A DNA stretch of 53,891 bases from an uncultured Bacteriovoracaceae bacterium (GTDB lineage Bacteria; Bdellovibrionota; Bacteriovoracia; Bacteriovoracales; Bacteriovoracaceae): contig CALHLC010000024.1 in the NCBI GenBank assembly GCA_938034385.1, positions 1 through 53,891 of the forward strand, written 5' to 3'. The position numbers and the translations under genes were made by a program. Of this stretch, positions 1 to 8,070 are shown in pieces; the stretch's first letter is position 1, and every line of letters begins with the position of its first letter. The notes below the pieces were generated by a model, which saw nothing but the letters and a program-made list of their open reading frames with translations, made no database searches and was not told the origin of the DNA.

Positions 1-204
1 TTCTCTTAGTTTTTTTCTTCTTAGTAGCTTTTCTTTTAGTTTTTTTCTTCTTAGTAGCTTTTCTCTTAGTTTTTTTCTTCTTAGTAGCTTTTCTCTTAGT
101 TTTTTTCTTCTTAGTAGCTTTTCTCTTAGTTTTCTTTTTCTTAGTTACTTTTCTTTTTGTCTTTTTCTTAGCTACTTTTCTTTTTGTTTTTTTCTTAGCA
201 GCTT
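1..204 (-). repeat. Tandem 30-bp and 27-bp coding repeats
   Basis: Five 30-bp units lie at 1-30, 31-60, 61-90, 91-120 and 121-150. The first four are nearly identical; the fifth is diverged. Two 27-bp units follow at 151-177 and 178-204, differing by one missing lysine codon. All lengths are multiples of three, so copy-number change would keep the reading frame of the lysine-rich protein. The near identity at the left indicates recent expansion; the array continues off the edge. Confidence 0.85.
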
Positions 205-235
205 TTCTTTTTGTTTTTTTCTTTCTTACGGCCAT
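1..235 (-). CDS. Lysine-rich histone H1-like repeat protein (3' end outside window)
   Basis: The gene starts at the ATG complementary to 233-235, has a clear GGAGG ribosome-binding site at 241-245, and stays open to the left window edge, giving at least 78 codons. The visible protein starts MAVRKKKTKRKAAKKKTKRK and then consists of 9- to 10-residue units of the form ATKKKKTKRK, with only Lys, Arg, Thr, Ala and a few Val. Such composition is typical of bacterial histone H1-like proteins (Hc1/Hc2, AlgP-like tails) that bind DNA without sequence specificity and compact the nucleoid. A structured domain could follow beyond the window edge, so family assignment is inference. Alternatives are a ribosome-associated or other RNA-binding basic tail. 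Confidence 0.75.
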   Translation of the reverse strand, partial: MAVRKKKTKRKAAKKKTKRKVAKKKTKRKVTKKKKTKRKATKKKKTKRKATKKKKTKRKATKKKKTKRKATKKKKTKR

Positions 236-609
236 AAAATCCTCCATTGAATTAATTATTAATAGCTTATACTAAAATTCTAAACAGTATTTTGTTTCGA
301 TGCAAATCGAAAAAACATAACTTTGATGAAAAAATGGTGTTTTTTATTAAAATTTTATATTTTTTAAGTTTTTTCATCGTTTTATATTAAATTTTCGGTG
401 TTTTTTGTTTTTTTTTAAGTTATTTCACCAAAAAAACTAAAATATTGATGTTTTTTTTATATTTTTAACTTTTTTTTTTACTTTTAAACCATAGAACCAG
501 AAAAAAATTCCTTTTTAAGTGTAATTAAGAACAATTTTCGAAGTTTTTGTCACAAAAAAAGTTAGAAAAAGTATTGTTGTGATTGTTTTTTGACGATTTT
601 TTAATAAAT
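236..609. other. AT-rich non-coding gap of 374 bp
   Basis: No open reading frame or RNA gene is apparent between clpA and the lysine-rich gene. The stretch is dominated by T runs on the plus strand. A motif of G(G/A)TG followed by six to eight T recurs near 336, 397 and 447. The gap holds the leader of the lysine-rich gene, the inverted repeat at 295-312, and whatever ends clpA transcription; I see no convincing intrinsic terminator and no confident -35/-10 pair. Confidence 0.6.
295..312. promoter_or_regulatory. Perfect inverted repeat upstream of the lysine-rich gene
   Basis: TTTCGAT and ATCGAAA are perfect 7-bp arms separated by GCAA. The repeat lies about 60 bp upstream of the lysine-rich gene's start codon. 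Neither strand has a T-run after the arms, so an intrinsic terminator is unlikely. An operator or a small RNA hairpin in the 5' leader are the plausible readings. Confidence 0.35.
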
Positions 610-2940
610 TTAATGAAAATTAAAGTTTAATTCATCATTTTCTAATGAAATGATAACTTTTTTTCCATGTTCAAGTTTTCCAAACAATAATTCTGAGGCA
701 ACTTTCTTTTTTATTTTCTCATCAATTATTCTTTTTAAAGGTCTAGCTCCAAGTTTTTCATCATACCCGGTCTTGGCCAGCCAAGAAATAACTTCTTCAG
801 AACAGTCTAATTCTATTCCCTTATCAATTAATGAATTCTCTAATTCCATTAGAAACTTTTTTACTACATGGTTGATATGAGATGTTCCAAGTTTATTAAA
901 GTTCACTACTGAATCGAGTCTATTTCTAAATTCCGGTGAAAAGTATCTCTTAATTGCTTGATCTCTTTTAACTGTATTAACTTTATCTGTGCCACCACCT
1001 AAACCAATTGAACCTGCTTCATATTCTTTTGCACCCGCATTACTAGTCATTATTACAATAACATTTCTAAAGTCTGTTTCTCTTCCATTAGAATCAGTTA
1101 ACTTCCCATGATCCATTACTTGTAAAAGAATATTAAATATATCTGGGTGAGCTTTCTCAATTTCGTCTAATAATAAAACAGAATAAGGATTCTTATTAAT
1201 ATTCTCAGTTAAGATCCCACCTTGATCAAAACCTACATATCCAGGAGGAGCTCCTATTAACTTCGCAACACTATGCTTCTCCATATACTCAGACATATCT
1301 ACTCGTTGAAAGTTTAATCCCATAGTATGAGCAAGTTGCCTTGCAAGTTCAGTTTTCCCAACTCCAGTCGGTCCAGTAAATAAGAAAGACGCTATTGGCT
1401 TTGTATCATCAGCAAGCCCAGATCTTGATAAGATAATTGCATTCGAAACTTTGCTAACAGCTTCATCCTGCCCATAAATTAAAAGCTTTAAATCTTGTTC
1501 AAGGTTTCTCAATTTATCTTTTTCTTGAGTAGAGACAGTTTTTTCAGGAATTCGAGCAATTTGAGCAATCACTTTTTCTATATGACTCATATTAACGACA
1601 GTTTCTTTTTTCTCTTCAGGCAATAGAGCAAGTCTCGCTCCAACTTCATCAATTATATCAATGGCCTTATCAGGGAACTTCTTATCATGAATATGTTTCT
1701 CAGCTAGGCCTATTGCATGACCAATAATTTCTTTAGAGAAACTAACTCCATGATGCTCTTCATATTTAAATTTTAAGCCTTCCACTATTTCAATAGTATC
1801 TTCCAAACTTGGCTCATTTATATCAATTTTTTGAAATCTTCTTGCAAGTGCCTGATCTTTTTCAAAAACCTTTCTATATTCATCATAGGTAGTACTTCCA
1901 ATACACCTAAGCTCACCTCTAGATAGGGATGGCTTTAATAAATTAGAAGCATCTAAACTTCCACCACTTGTTGATCCTGCACCTATTATTGTATGGATCT
2001 CATCTATAAATAAGATTTTCTTTTCTTTTTTATTACTTCTTAAAGCTTCAACAACAACTTTTAATCTCTCCTCAAAGTCCCCTCTAAATTTAGTCCCAGC
2101 TAACAAAGCCGCTATATCTAAAGAGTAAATATTGGTTTTTTTCAATTGTTCAGGAACTTCATCATTAGCAATCTTTAAAGCAAGGCCTTCGGCAATTGCT
2201 GTTTTACCAACTCCAGCATCTCCAACTAAAATAGGATTATTTTTTCTTCGTCTTGCTAAGATTTGTATCATTCTTTCAAGTTCATCACTTCGCCCAATCA
2301 AGGGATCCAAGCGTCCTTCAAGTGCCTCTTTAGTTAAGTTTACAGTGAAATCATCTAATGCTTTTCTTTGTTTTTCTTGTTTTTTAAGAGGATCGAACTT
2401 CTTATTCTCTTTAGAGTCGCCCTTATTAGTTGATTGGTCTAAGCCATGAGCAATCTTTTCGACAAGATCTATTCTTTTTATTCCTTGTTGTTCAAGAAAG
2501 TAAACCGCATGACTCTCTTTCTCGCTAAACATCGCTACTAATAAATTAATGGCTTTAATTGATTTTTTTCCTGATGATTGTACATGCAAAGCAGATCTTT
2601 GAATGACTCTTTGCAGAGACATAGATATTTCAGGTTGATACTGAATACCATTTTCTTGCGCAACCTTCCTCATATCATCATTAATAAATTGAGCTTCATT
2701 TAATTCACGAATTTCTTCATCATCTAAAACACTAAAGTTTCCCTCGTCAGATAAAAATGCACCTAAGTCTTCCTTTAAGTTTGGAATGTCTGCCCCACAC
2801 TGACCTAAAGCGTTATGAACTTCATCATCTTCAAGCATCGAATGCAAAATACTTTCAAGAGTCAAAAACTCATGCTTTTTTGTATTAGCAGTTTTGATTG
2901 CTTTATTAAAAATTTTTTCTAAATCTCCACTAATCATCAT
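610..2940 (-). CDS. clpA: ATP-dependent Clp protease ATP-binding subunit ClpA
   Basis: ClpA is the hexameric AAA+ unfoldase that feeds substrates to ClpP; with ClpS it degrades N-degron proteins in the cytosol. The 776 residues show the Clp N-domain (about 1-165), a first AAA+ module with Walker A GDAGVGKT (240-247) and Walker B ILFIDE (309-314), and a second with GPTGVGKT (523-530). The IGL tripeptide in AGSIGLGGG matches the ClpP-docking loop, and the absence of a ClpB-type coiled-coil middle domain argues for ClpA. Two ATG codons are adjacent; the AAGAGGG element ends one base before the first but four before the second (2937), so the second may be used. clpS lies 26 bp upstream, the usual arrangement. 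Confidence 0.97.
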   Translation of the reverse strand: MMISGDLEKIFNKAIKTANTKKHEFLTLESILHSMLEDDEVHNALGQCGADIPNLKEDLGAFLSDEGNFSVLDDEEIRELNEAQFINDDMRKVAQENGIQYQPEISMSLQRVIQRSALHVQSSGKKSIKAINLLVAMFSEKESHAVYFLEQQGIKRIDLVEKIAHGLDQSTNKGDSKENKKFDPLKKQEKQRKALDDFTVNLTKEALEGRLDPLIGRSDELERMIQILARRRKNNPILVGDAGVGKTAIAEGLALKIANDEVPEQLKKTNIYSLDIAALLAGTKFRGDFEERLKVVVEALRSNKKEKKILFIDEIHTIIGAGSTSGGSLDASNLLKPSLSRGELRCIGSTTYDEYRKVFEKDQALARRFQKIDINEPSLEDTIEIVEGLKFKYEEHHGVSFSKEIIGHAIGLAEKHIHDKKFPDKAIDIIDEVGARLALLPEEKKETVVNMSHIEKVIAQIARIPEKTVSTQEKDKLRNLEQDLKLLIYGQDEAVSKVSNAIILSRSGLADDTKPIASFLFTGPTGVGKTELARQLAHTMGLNFQRVDMSEYMEKHSVAKLIGAPPGYVGFDQGGILTENINKNPYSVLLLDEIEKAHPDIFNILLQVMDHGKLTDSNGRETDFRNVIVIMTSNAGAKEYEAGSIGLGGGTDKVNTVKRDQAIKRYFSPEFRNRLDSVVNFNKLGTSHINHVVKKFLMELENSLIDKGIELDCSEEVISWLAKTGYDEKLGARPLKRIIDEKIKKKVASELLFGKLEHGKKVIISLENDELNFNFH

Positions 2941-2966
2941 ACCCTCTTAATATGGTGCCGATTTTC

Positions 2967-3293
2967 TTAATCGCAAGCCTCAAATGAACATTTTAATGGA
3001 TGTCCTTTTTCTCTAGAATATCTATTTACTTTCAATGTTTTAGATTCAGCTATTTCGCGAGTATATATCCCACAGATTCCAATCCCTTCGTTGTGAACTT
3101 TAAGCATTATAGAGTGAGCTTCATCTCTATTTTTTGCAAAAAACTTTCTAAGAACATGAATAACGTGCTCCATTGTAGAGTAGTCATCATTATGCATAAG
3201 AATTTTATACATTTTAGGCTTTTTTACTGAGATTTTCTCACGAGTAATTATATCCGTTTTATCATCATGAATATGTTCATTATCTTCGCTCAT
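2967..3293 (-). CDS. clpS: ATP-dependent Clp protease adaptor ClpS
   Basis: ClpS binds the N-domain of ClpA and presents proteins with destabilising N-terminal residues. The 108-residue protein has the family hallmark MHNDDYSTMEHVI, in which the Asn-Asp pair helps bind the substrate N-terminus. A variable N-terminal tail of about 25 polar residues follows family practice. It precedes clpA by 26 bp on the same strand, so the pair is probably co-transcribed. Confidence 0.96.
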   Translation of the reverse strand: MSEDNEHIHDDKTDIITREKISVKKPKMYKILMHNDDYSTMEHVIHVLRKFFAKNRDEAHSIMLKVHNEGIGICGIYTREIAESKTLKVNRYSREKGHPLKCSFEACD

Positions 3294-3353
3294 ATTAACG
3301 TATCGTACCCTATTTTATTTTCTAGATCTAAGTTTATTTCTATTGGATATAAT

Positions 3354-4112
3354 TTATTTAAAATAGAGATTTTTTATATAATCAAATGAGGTTCTTTCCC
3401 ATTTATTTCCACAATTACTACTGTACTCAAAGAAATCATTCGTTAGAGAATATTTCTTTAAATCTAAAACTCTTTTTACTTCTTTTACAACATATTGAGT
3501 TGGATCTACGACTTCGACTTTAAGAAAGCTGCCAATAAATTTTTTAATAAAAGGATAATGAGTACAACCAAGGATACAATGAGTATAAGACTTATCTATT
3601 AATTGATAGAACTCATCTTCCAACTCTTTTTTATGATTAGTATAACTTCCATGACATAACTCAATGATAAGTGCCAATTTTTTTAAAGTAAAAATATCTA
3701 CCTCTCCATTAGGGTCCTTTAAATTTTTTAATTTTTGAAATCTATCTGATAAAAAAGTTGCTTCAGTTAAAATTAAACTAATTTTTGAATTCTCCTGCCC
3801 ATGAAGATTAGAAAAATTAATATAAGGTTCTATCCCTATGAAGGGGACTGAATACTGTGACCTTAAAAAATCTATTGTTTGAGCAGTTAGAGTATTACAT
3901 GCCAGTAAAATGGCACTTACATTTTTCTCTAACAAACTCTCAACCATTTTAGTTACTCGCTCAACCATGAACTGTTGAGACTTTAATCCATAAGGAACAT
4001 TTTTATTATCTGAGCAATAAAAATATTCTAAATTTAATTTTGCATCACTAAAACCATCAAGAAGACTAAGTCCTCCTATTCCTGAATCAATAATACCAAT
4101 TTTCTTTTTCAT
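3354..4112 (-). CDS. murI: Glutamate racemase MurI
   Basis: MurI interconverts L- and D-glutamate to supply D-Glu for peptidoglycan. Visible motifs are the N-terminal IDSGIGGLS and the two catalytic cysteines, Cys72 in LLACNTLTA and Cys183 in LGCTHYPF, in a protein of 252 residues. The frame is open to a GTG at 4130, but that would put the rpsA terminator stem inside the gene and add MLPFFF. The ATG at 4112 gives the normal family start MKKKIGIIDSG. No Shine-Dalgarno sequence precedes it because the rpsA terminator T-tract ends directly at the start codon. Expression must depend on read-through or on a promoter inside rpsA. Confidence 0.95.
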   Translation of the reverse strand: MKKKIGIIDSGIGGLSLLDGFSDAKLNLEYFYCSDNKNVPYGLKSQQFMVERVTKMVESLLEKNVSAILLACNTLTAQTIDFLRSQYSVPFIGIEPYINFSNLHGQENSKISLILTEATFLSDRFQKLKNLKDPNGEVDIFTLKKLALIIELCHGSYTNHKKELEDEFYQLIDKSYTHCILGCTHYPFIKKFIGSFLKVEVVDPTQYVVKEVKRVLDLKKYSLTNDFFEYSSNCGNKWERTSFDYIKNLYFK

Positions 4113-4142
4113 AAAAAAAAAGGGCAACACTTTGTTGCCCCC
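4113..4142 (-). terminator. Rho-independent terminator of rpsA
   Basis: On the minus strand an 8-bp perfect stem, TGTTGCCC's partner GGGCAACA, closes on a 3-nt AAG loop (arms 4122-4129 and 4133-4140) and is followed by nine T (4121-4113). It lies 26 bp after the rpsA stop codon. The T-tract ends exactly at the murI ATG. Confidence 0.93.
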
Positions 4143-4167
4143 TCAATAAACTTTAAAAACTTAATTG

Positions 4168-5901
4168 TTAGTCATTATTAGTTTTAATTTCAATTCCTTT
4201 AAACTTATCAGCAAGCGTGGCAGATTCAACCGCTTCACTCGCTCCATATTTAGAAAGGTTTTCCTTATCTACAGCTTTGAGAGAAAGAGCAATCTTTTTT
4301 GCTTCTTTATCAATACTGATAATCATAGGCTTTGTCTTATCACCTTTGTTTAATACATCAGTTGCATTTTCAACTCTCTCTTCAGACAATTCAGAAATAT
4401 GAATCATTCCTTCAATACCAGTTTCTAATTCAACAAAAGCACCAAAATCAGTCATTCTAACTACTTCACCTTCAACTACTGATCCAATAGGTAATCTTTC
4501 TTCGATTTTCTTCCAAGGATCTTCCTCTAATTGCTTAAGACCTAAACAGAATTTTTGATTTTCAGGGTCAACAGTTAAAACAACTGCCTTAACAGTATCT
4601 CCTACTTTAAAAAACTCACTAGAGTTTACATTCTTCTTAGTCCAAGAAATATCTGAAACATGAATAAGAGCATCCATAATTTCATTTACGTCAATGAAAG
4701 CTCCAAACTCTACAACTGATTTAACTTTCCCTTCAAGCTCCATGCCTACTTGGTACTTAGAAACAACTTCATCCCATGGGTTAGGTGTTAATTGTTTTAC
4801 ACCTAATGATATTCTCTTGTTCTCTGTATCAATCTCTAAAACTTGAGCATCAATTTTTTGTCCTACAGTATACTCTTTAGTTAAGTTTTTCTTATTACTC
4901 CAACTTAAATCTGAAGCATGAATAAGACCTTCAATTCCATCTTGAAGCTCAACGAAAACTCCATAATCTTTAATTGTTACGATCTCTCCAGAAACTTGAA
5001 CTCCTGCAGTAAATTTTTCATGAGCTTTATCCCATGGGTTTTCTTGAACTTGTTTAAGACCTAGACTTACTCTTTCTTTTTCATTGTCATACTTTAAGAT
5101 CTTAACTTCAATTTCATCACCTATAGTTAAGATATTACTTGGATGCTTAACTCTTCCCCAAGACATATCAGTAATGTGAAGAAGTCCATCAACACCACCA
5201 AGATCAATGAAAGCTCCGTAATCAGTAATATTTTTAACAATACCTTTTACAATCATTCCTTCTTGGATCTGACCAAGAGTTTCCCCTCTCATCTTAGATC
5301 TCTCATCAGATAAGATTGCTCTTCTTGATAAAACAATATTTCCTCTTTTCTTATTAAACTTGATAACCTTGAATTCCATCTTTTTACCAAGGTATTTATC
5401 AAGATTTTTAACCGCTCTAAGATCAACCTGAGATCCTGGTAAAAATGCTTTAACACCGATATCAACAGAAAGACCACCTTTAACCTTGGCCATAACTGTA
5501 CCTTGAACAGGGTTTCCGTTTTCACAAGCTTCAGAGATTCTATCCCATGCTTGTAAAATCTCTGCTTTGTCTTTAGATAGAACAAGGTTTCCAAGGTGAG
5601 ATTCTAATCTTTCGATATAAACATCTATCTCATCACCTTCTGCTACTTTCATTGACCCATCGTAATTTCTAAATTCTTTGGCAAAAACAATACCTTCTTG
5701 CTTATAGCCAATATCGACCATAACGAATTCATCACCAACGGTAATAACTTTACCTTTCATGACTTCACCTTCTTTGAAGGTTTGATTTGAAGAACCTAAA
5801 CTATCTAGAAGATTATCTAGATCTGTTCTTTGATTTTCTGAGTCGTCAAAATTTTCTACGACATCAAATTGATTTACCCAACTAGGGATTTTCTTAGACA
5901 T
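4168..5901 (-). CDS. rpsA: 30S ribosomal protein S1
   Basis: S1 binds mRNA and helps the 30S subunit load structured or weakly signalled messages. The protein has six successive S1 RNA-binding repeats, recognisable from recurring V-x-x-I-x-D/E-(Y/F)-G-(A/V)-F units and terminal SLGLKQ strands, and at 577 residues is close to the E. coli length of 557. The frame extends to a TTG at 5922, but the ATG at 5901 is preceded by AAAGGA at a good distance and is chosen. A perfect -10 element (TATAAT, 5944-5939) lies upstream and a strong terminator downstream, so rpsA appears to be its own transcription unit, with murI beyond the terminator. Confidence 0.97.
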   Translation of the reverse strand: MSKKIPSWVNQFDVVENFDDSENQRTDLDNLLDSLGSSNQTFKEGEVMKGKVITVGDEFVMVDIGYKQEGIVFAKEFRNYDGSMKVAEGDEIDVYIERLESHLGNLVLSKDKAEILQAWDRISEACENGNPVQGTVMAKVKGGLSVDIGVKAFLPGSQVDLRAVKNLDKYLGKKMEFKVIKFNKKRGNIVLSRRAILSDERSKMRGETLGQIQEGMIVKGIVKNITDYGAFIDLGGVDGLLHITDMSWGRVKHPSNILTIGDEIEVKILKYDNEKERVSLGLKQVQENPWDKAHEKFTAGVQVSGEIVTIKDYGVFVELQDGIEGLIHASDLSWSNKKNLTKEYTVGQKIDAQVLEIDTENKRISLGVKQLTPNPWDEVVSKYQVGMELEGKVKSVVEFGAFIDVNEIMDALIHVSDISWTKKNVNSSEFFKVGDTVKAVVLTVDPENQKFCLGLKQLEEDPWKKIEERLPIGSVVEGEVVRMTDFGAFVELETGIEGMIHISELSEERVENATDVLNKGDKTKPMIISIDKEAKKIALSLKAVDKENLSKYGASEAVESATLADKFKGIEIKTNND

Positions 5902-5917
5902 AACTATTCCTTTTTTA

Positions 5918-5944
5918 CTCAAATGAAAATTGAGATTAATTATA
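5918..5944 (-). promoter_or_regulatory. Probable rpsA promoter -10 and leader hairpin
   Basis: A consensus TATAAT occupies 5944-5939 on the minus strand, 38 bp before the rpsA start; no good -35 hexamer is seen at 16-18 bp. Just downstream, CTCAA and TTGAG (5934-5930 and 5922-5918) can form a 5-bp hairpin immediately before the AAAGGA ribosome-binding site. S1 is autoregulated at translation in E. coli, so this small hairpin could matter, but that is inference. Confidence 0.4.
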
Positions 5945-5986
5945 AAATGTAGACGATAGTCTTCCTACTGGAAGTGAGTGCTTATA

Positions 5987-7090
5987 CTATTGGGTGATCT
6001 CTACTCCGTCAATAGTATATTTATCTAAAGTGCCGTATACCTTTCCAATCTTAGTATCTGTTTTTACCTGCAAGAAACGACGATACTTGTCATCCGAGAT
6101 CCAGAACTCCATAGCCCCCTCTTTAGAAATATCACCTGAATACTTGTTAAATACCTGTAATTTAATAGCTTGAATGTTCTTGAGTTTCCCTACATTCATC
6201 TTAACCTTTGATATTGGTTTTATTAACATATTCCAAGTCTTTGCTTTAGTGGTAATGGGGATGACATAATCCTTTCCAAGTTCTAGCGGTAAGCCTCTAA
6301 AAAAGAAGAAAACAGAGAGGAAATCTTGAGAAAAATGAGGCATTTTCTTGTCTTTTTTCCTATGAGTCACTTTCCCATCTTTAGTCACTCTTTTATAACG
6401 AAAGTGAGTCATACCTTTCTCTCTATCATAGAGTTCAATATGATCAATATCTTTTTTACTCTCTCTTTGAACTAAATTATATTTTAAAGGCACAAATTCA
6501 TTGATATCCACAAAAGATTCGACTACATCATCTAGTTCATAAACCCATTTATAAAAACTGGCAGTCTTTGCTCTGGCATAAAACACATAGGCCTTCTTTG
6601 CTCCAATATCTACAGTGTTTCTTCTCATTTTTATCAATACACTCGCAGCATTGATTCCAATGTAAGAAATGTTTACCTTCATCTCCTCACTTGGAAATAA
6701 ATAGTTTTTCTTAAAACTCTTCCAAAGAGCATAGCTTGCTGGTTCCTTATTTTTAAAAACTGATCCAACTTGAACAGCTCGAGTTGTCGTTGTCACTAAT
6801 GGTTTAGTTGTAGTTGTAGAGGTCGTCACTTTAGTTTTTTTTTGGGTTATATTTTTCTTGGGAGTCCCTTGGTTAATAACCTTAGTACTTTTATTTGACG
6901 TTACATTTTTAACCCAAGTAGTAGATGTTGAAGTTGTCTGAATAGGGAGGTTAGAATCAACCACTTTAAACTTATCATTTAAATCTTTTTCCACATGATC
7001 AGACTTTGCAACATCAGTTTTTTGATTTTTTTTAAAGATCAGTTTTCCTGCCGAGCATGAAAGAAGTAATAACAAGCTTATTCTAAACAT
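5987..7090 (-). CDS. DUF3108 domain lipoprotein
   Basis: The N-terminus is a short lipoprotein signal ending LLLLLSC, so Cys is likely acylated and the protein anchored in an envelope membrane. Residues about 20-125 form a low-complexity linker rich in Thr, Ser and Lys, including runs of TTTT. From about residue 130 the sequence (YLFPSEEMKVNISYIGI onward) matches the DUF3108 pattern of a beta-strand-rich, lipocalin-like fold. Its ATG overlaps the 3' end of lpxK by 8 bp, so it is translationally coupled to the lipid A operon. A role in outer-membrane lipid handling is suggested only by context. Confidence 0.75.
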   Translation of the reverse strand: MFRISLLLLLSCSAGKLIFKKNQKTDVAKSDHVEKDLNDKFKVVDSNLPIQTTSTSTTWVKNVTSNKSTKVINQGTPKKNITQKKTKVTTSTTTTKPLVTTTTRAVQVGSVFKNKEPASYALWKSFKKNYLFPSEEMKVNISYIGINAASVLIKMRRNTVDIGAKKAYVFYARAKTASFYKWVYELDDVVESFVDINEFVPLKYNLVQRESKKDIDHIELYDREKGMTHFRYKRVTKDGKVTHRKKDKKMPHFSQDFLSVFFFFRGLPLELGKDYVIPITTKAKTWNMLIKPISKVKMNVGKLKNIQAIKLQVFNKYSGDISKEGAMEFWISDDKYRRFLQVKTDTKIGKVYGTLDKYTIDGVEITQ

Positions 7091-8069
7091 TTAAAATTTC
7101 CTTAAATAAGTTATCAAATTCATTATAATCGAAATAGACTTTCTTATAGAAGATATTAGCATGATTCGTAAATTTTCGTAATTTCACGATGTCTTTTTCG
7201 GTACATATAATTGTTAAATCTTGTTGCTCACACCTTCTTAATACTTGATTAAGAATTTCTAAAGAAATCTCTTCATGATCTTCCAACTTAAGGTGCTCCT
7301 TGATCTCTAAACAATCATCTTGAAGTCCACTTATAAATGCTTCAGGTTTAGCGATCGAAGAAATGACTAAGACCCTTGTTTTTTCTTTAATCTCTGCCTT
7401 TTTATCATTGATATCAAAGTATCCACTTGATTTTAATGATAGTTTCAAATCAGTATTAAACTGAGAATAAAAATCAAGATCTCTAGTTTTAGCAAGGTTT
7501 GTTTTCGATAAAATAATAAAGTCTGCATCATTCAAAGCTGACTTATCTTCTCTGAGATATCCACTTGGAAAAACTTTAAAATTTTCTTTTTTTAAAGTCG
7601 CATCTAAAAGCACTATATCTAAATCTCTTTTGATTTTTAAATGCTGAAAACCATCATCGAGAATAATGAAATCAAACTCGCACTTATTTTTCATAGACCT
7701 ATAATTTTGATGACGATTTTTTCCAATAAGAATAGGAGACTTAAAAGAACTTCTCATTAAAAGGGCCTCATCCCCCAAAAGCATTAAATCAGAATCGTCC
7801 CCATTTTTAGAAAGGTGACACTTTTGTTCATAATAACTTTTATATCCCCTAGTAAGAATTAAGGCTTTCTTATTATGAGATTCTATATATTGAACAAGAG
7901 CTATAATAAAAGGAGTTTTACCACTGCCACCTAGAGAGAGGTTTCCTATTGAGATCACAGGTTTATCCAACTTATAAGATCTCAATTTACCTTTTCTGTA
8001 TAAACTTCTTCTAAGTTCATAAATCTTTCTAATAATTAGTGAAATTGGTAGACTTAAAACACCCAACAT
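7083..8069 (-). CDS. lpxK: Tetraacyldisaccharide 4'-kinase LpxK
   Basis: LpxK phosphorylates the 4' position of the tetraacyl disaccharide to give lipid IVA at the inner membrane's cytosolic face. The 328-residue protein starts with a hydrophobic membrane-associating segment, then NLSLGGSGKTPF (the family P-loop, near residues 45-56), a TRGY motif and DDGFQHL, all LpxK signatures. It starts 1 bp after lpxB ends and overlaps the DUF3108 gene by 8 bp. The order lpxB-lpxK fits a single lipid A transcript. Confidence 0.95.
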   Translation of the reverse strand: MLGVLSLPISLIIRKIYELRRSLYRKGKLRSYKLDKPVISIGNLSLGGSGKTPFIIALVQYIESHNKKALILTRGYKSYYEQKCHLSKNGDDSDLMLLGDEALLMRSSFKSPILIGKNRHQNYRSMKNKCEFDFIILDDGFQHLKIKRDLDIVLLDATLKKENFKVFPSGYLREDKSALNDADFIILSKTNLAKTRDLDFYSQFNTDLKLSLKSSGYFDINDKKAEIKEKTRVLVISSIAKPEAFISGLQDDCLEIKEHLKLEDHEEISLEILNQVLRRCEQQDLTIICTEKDIVKLRKFTNHANIFYKKVYFDYNEFDNLFKEILNV

Positions 8070-8070
8070 T

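Noticed and set aside
550..582. TCACAA and TTGTGA arms as a terminator or CRP-like site after clpA
   Set aside because: The 6-bp arms are about 20 nt apart, no T-run follows on the minus strand, and the arrangement is not the CRP consensus order.
4113..4130. GTG at 4130 as the murI start
   Set aside because: It would place the rpsA terminator stem and T-tract inside the gene and add residues not seen in the family; MKKKIGIIDSG from the ATG at 4112 is the normal start.
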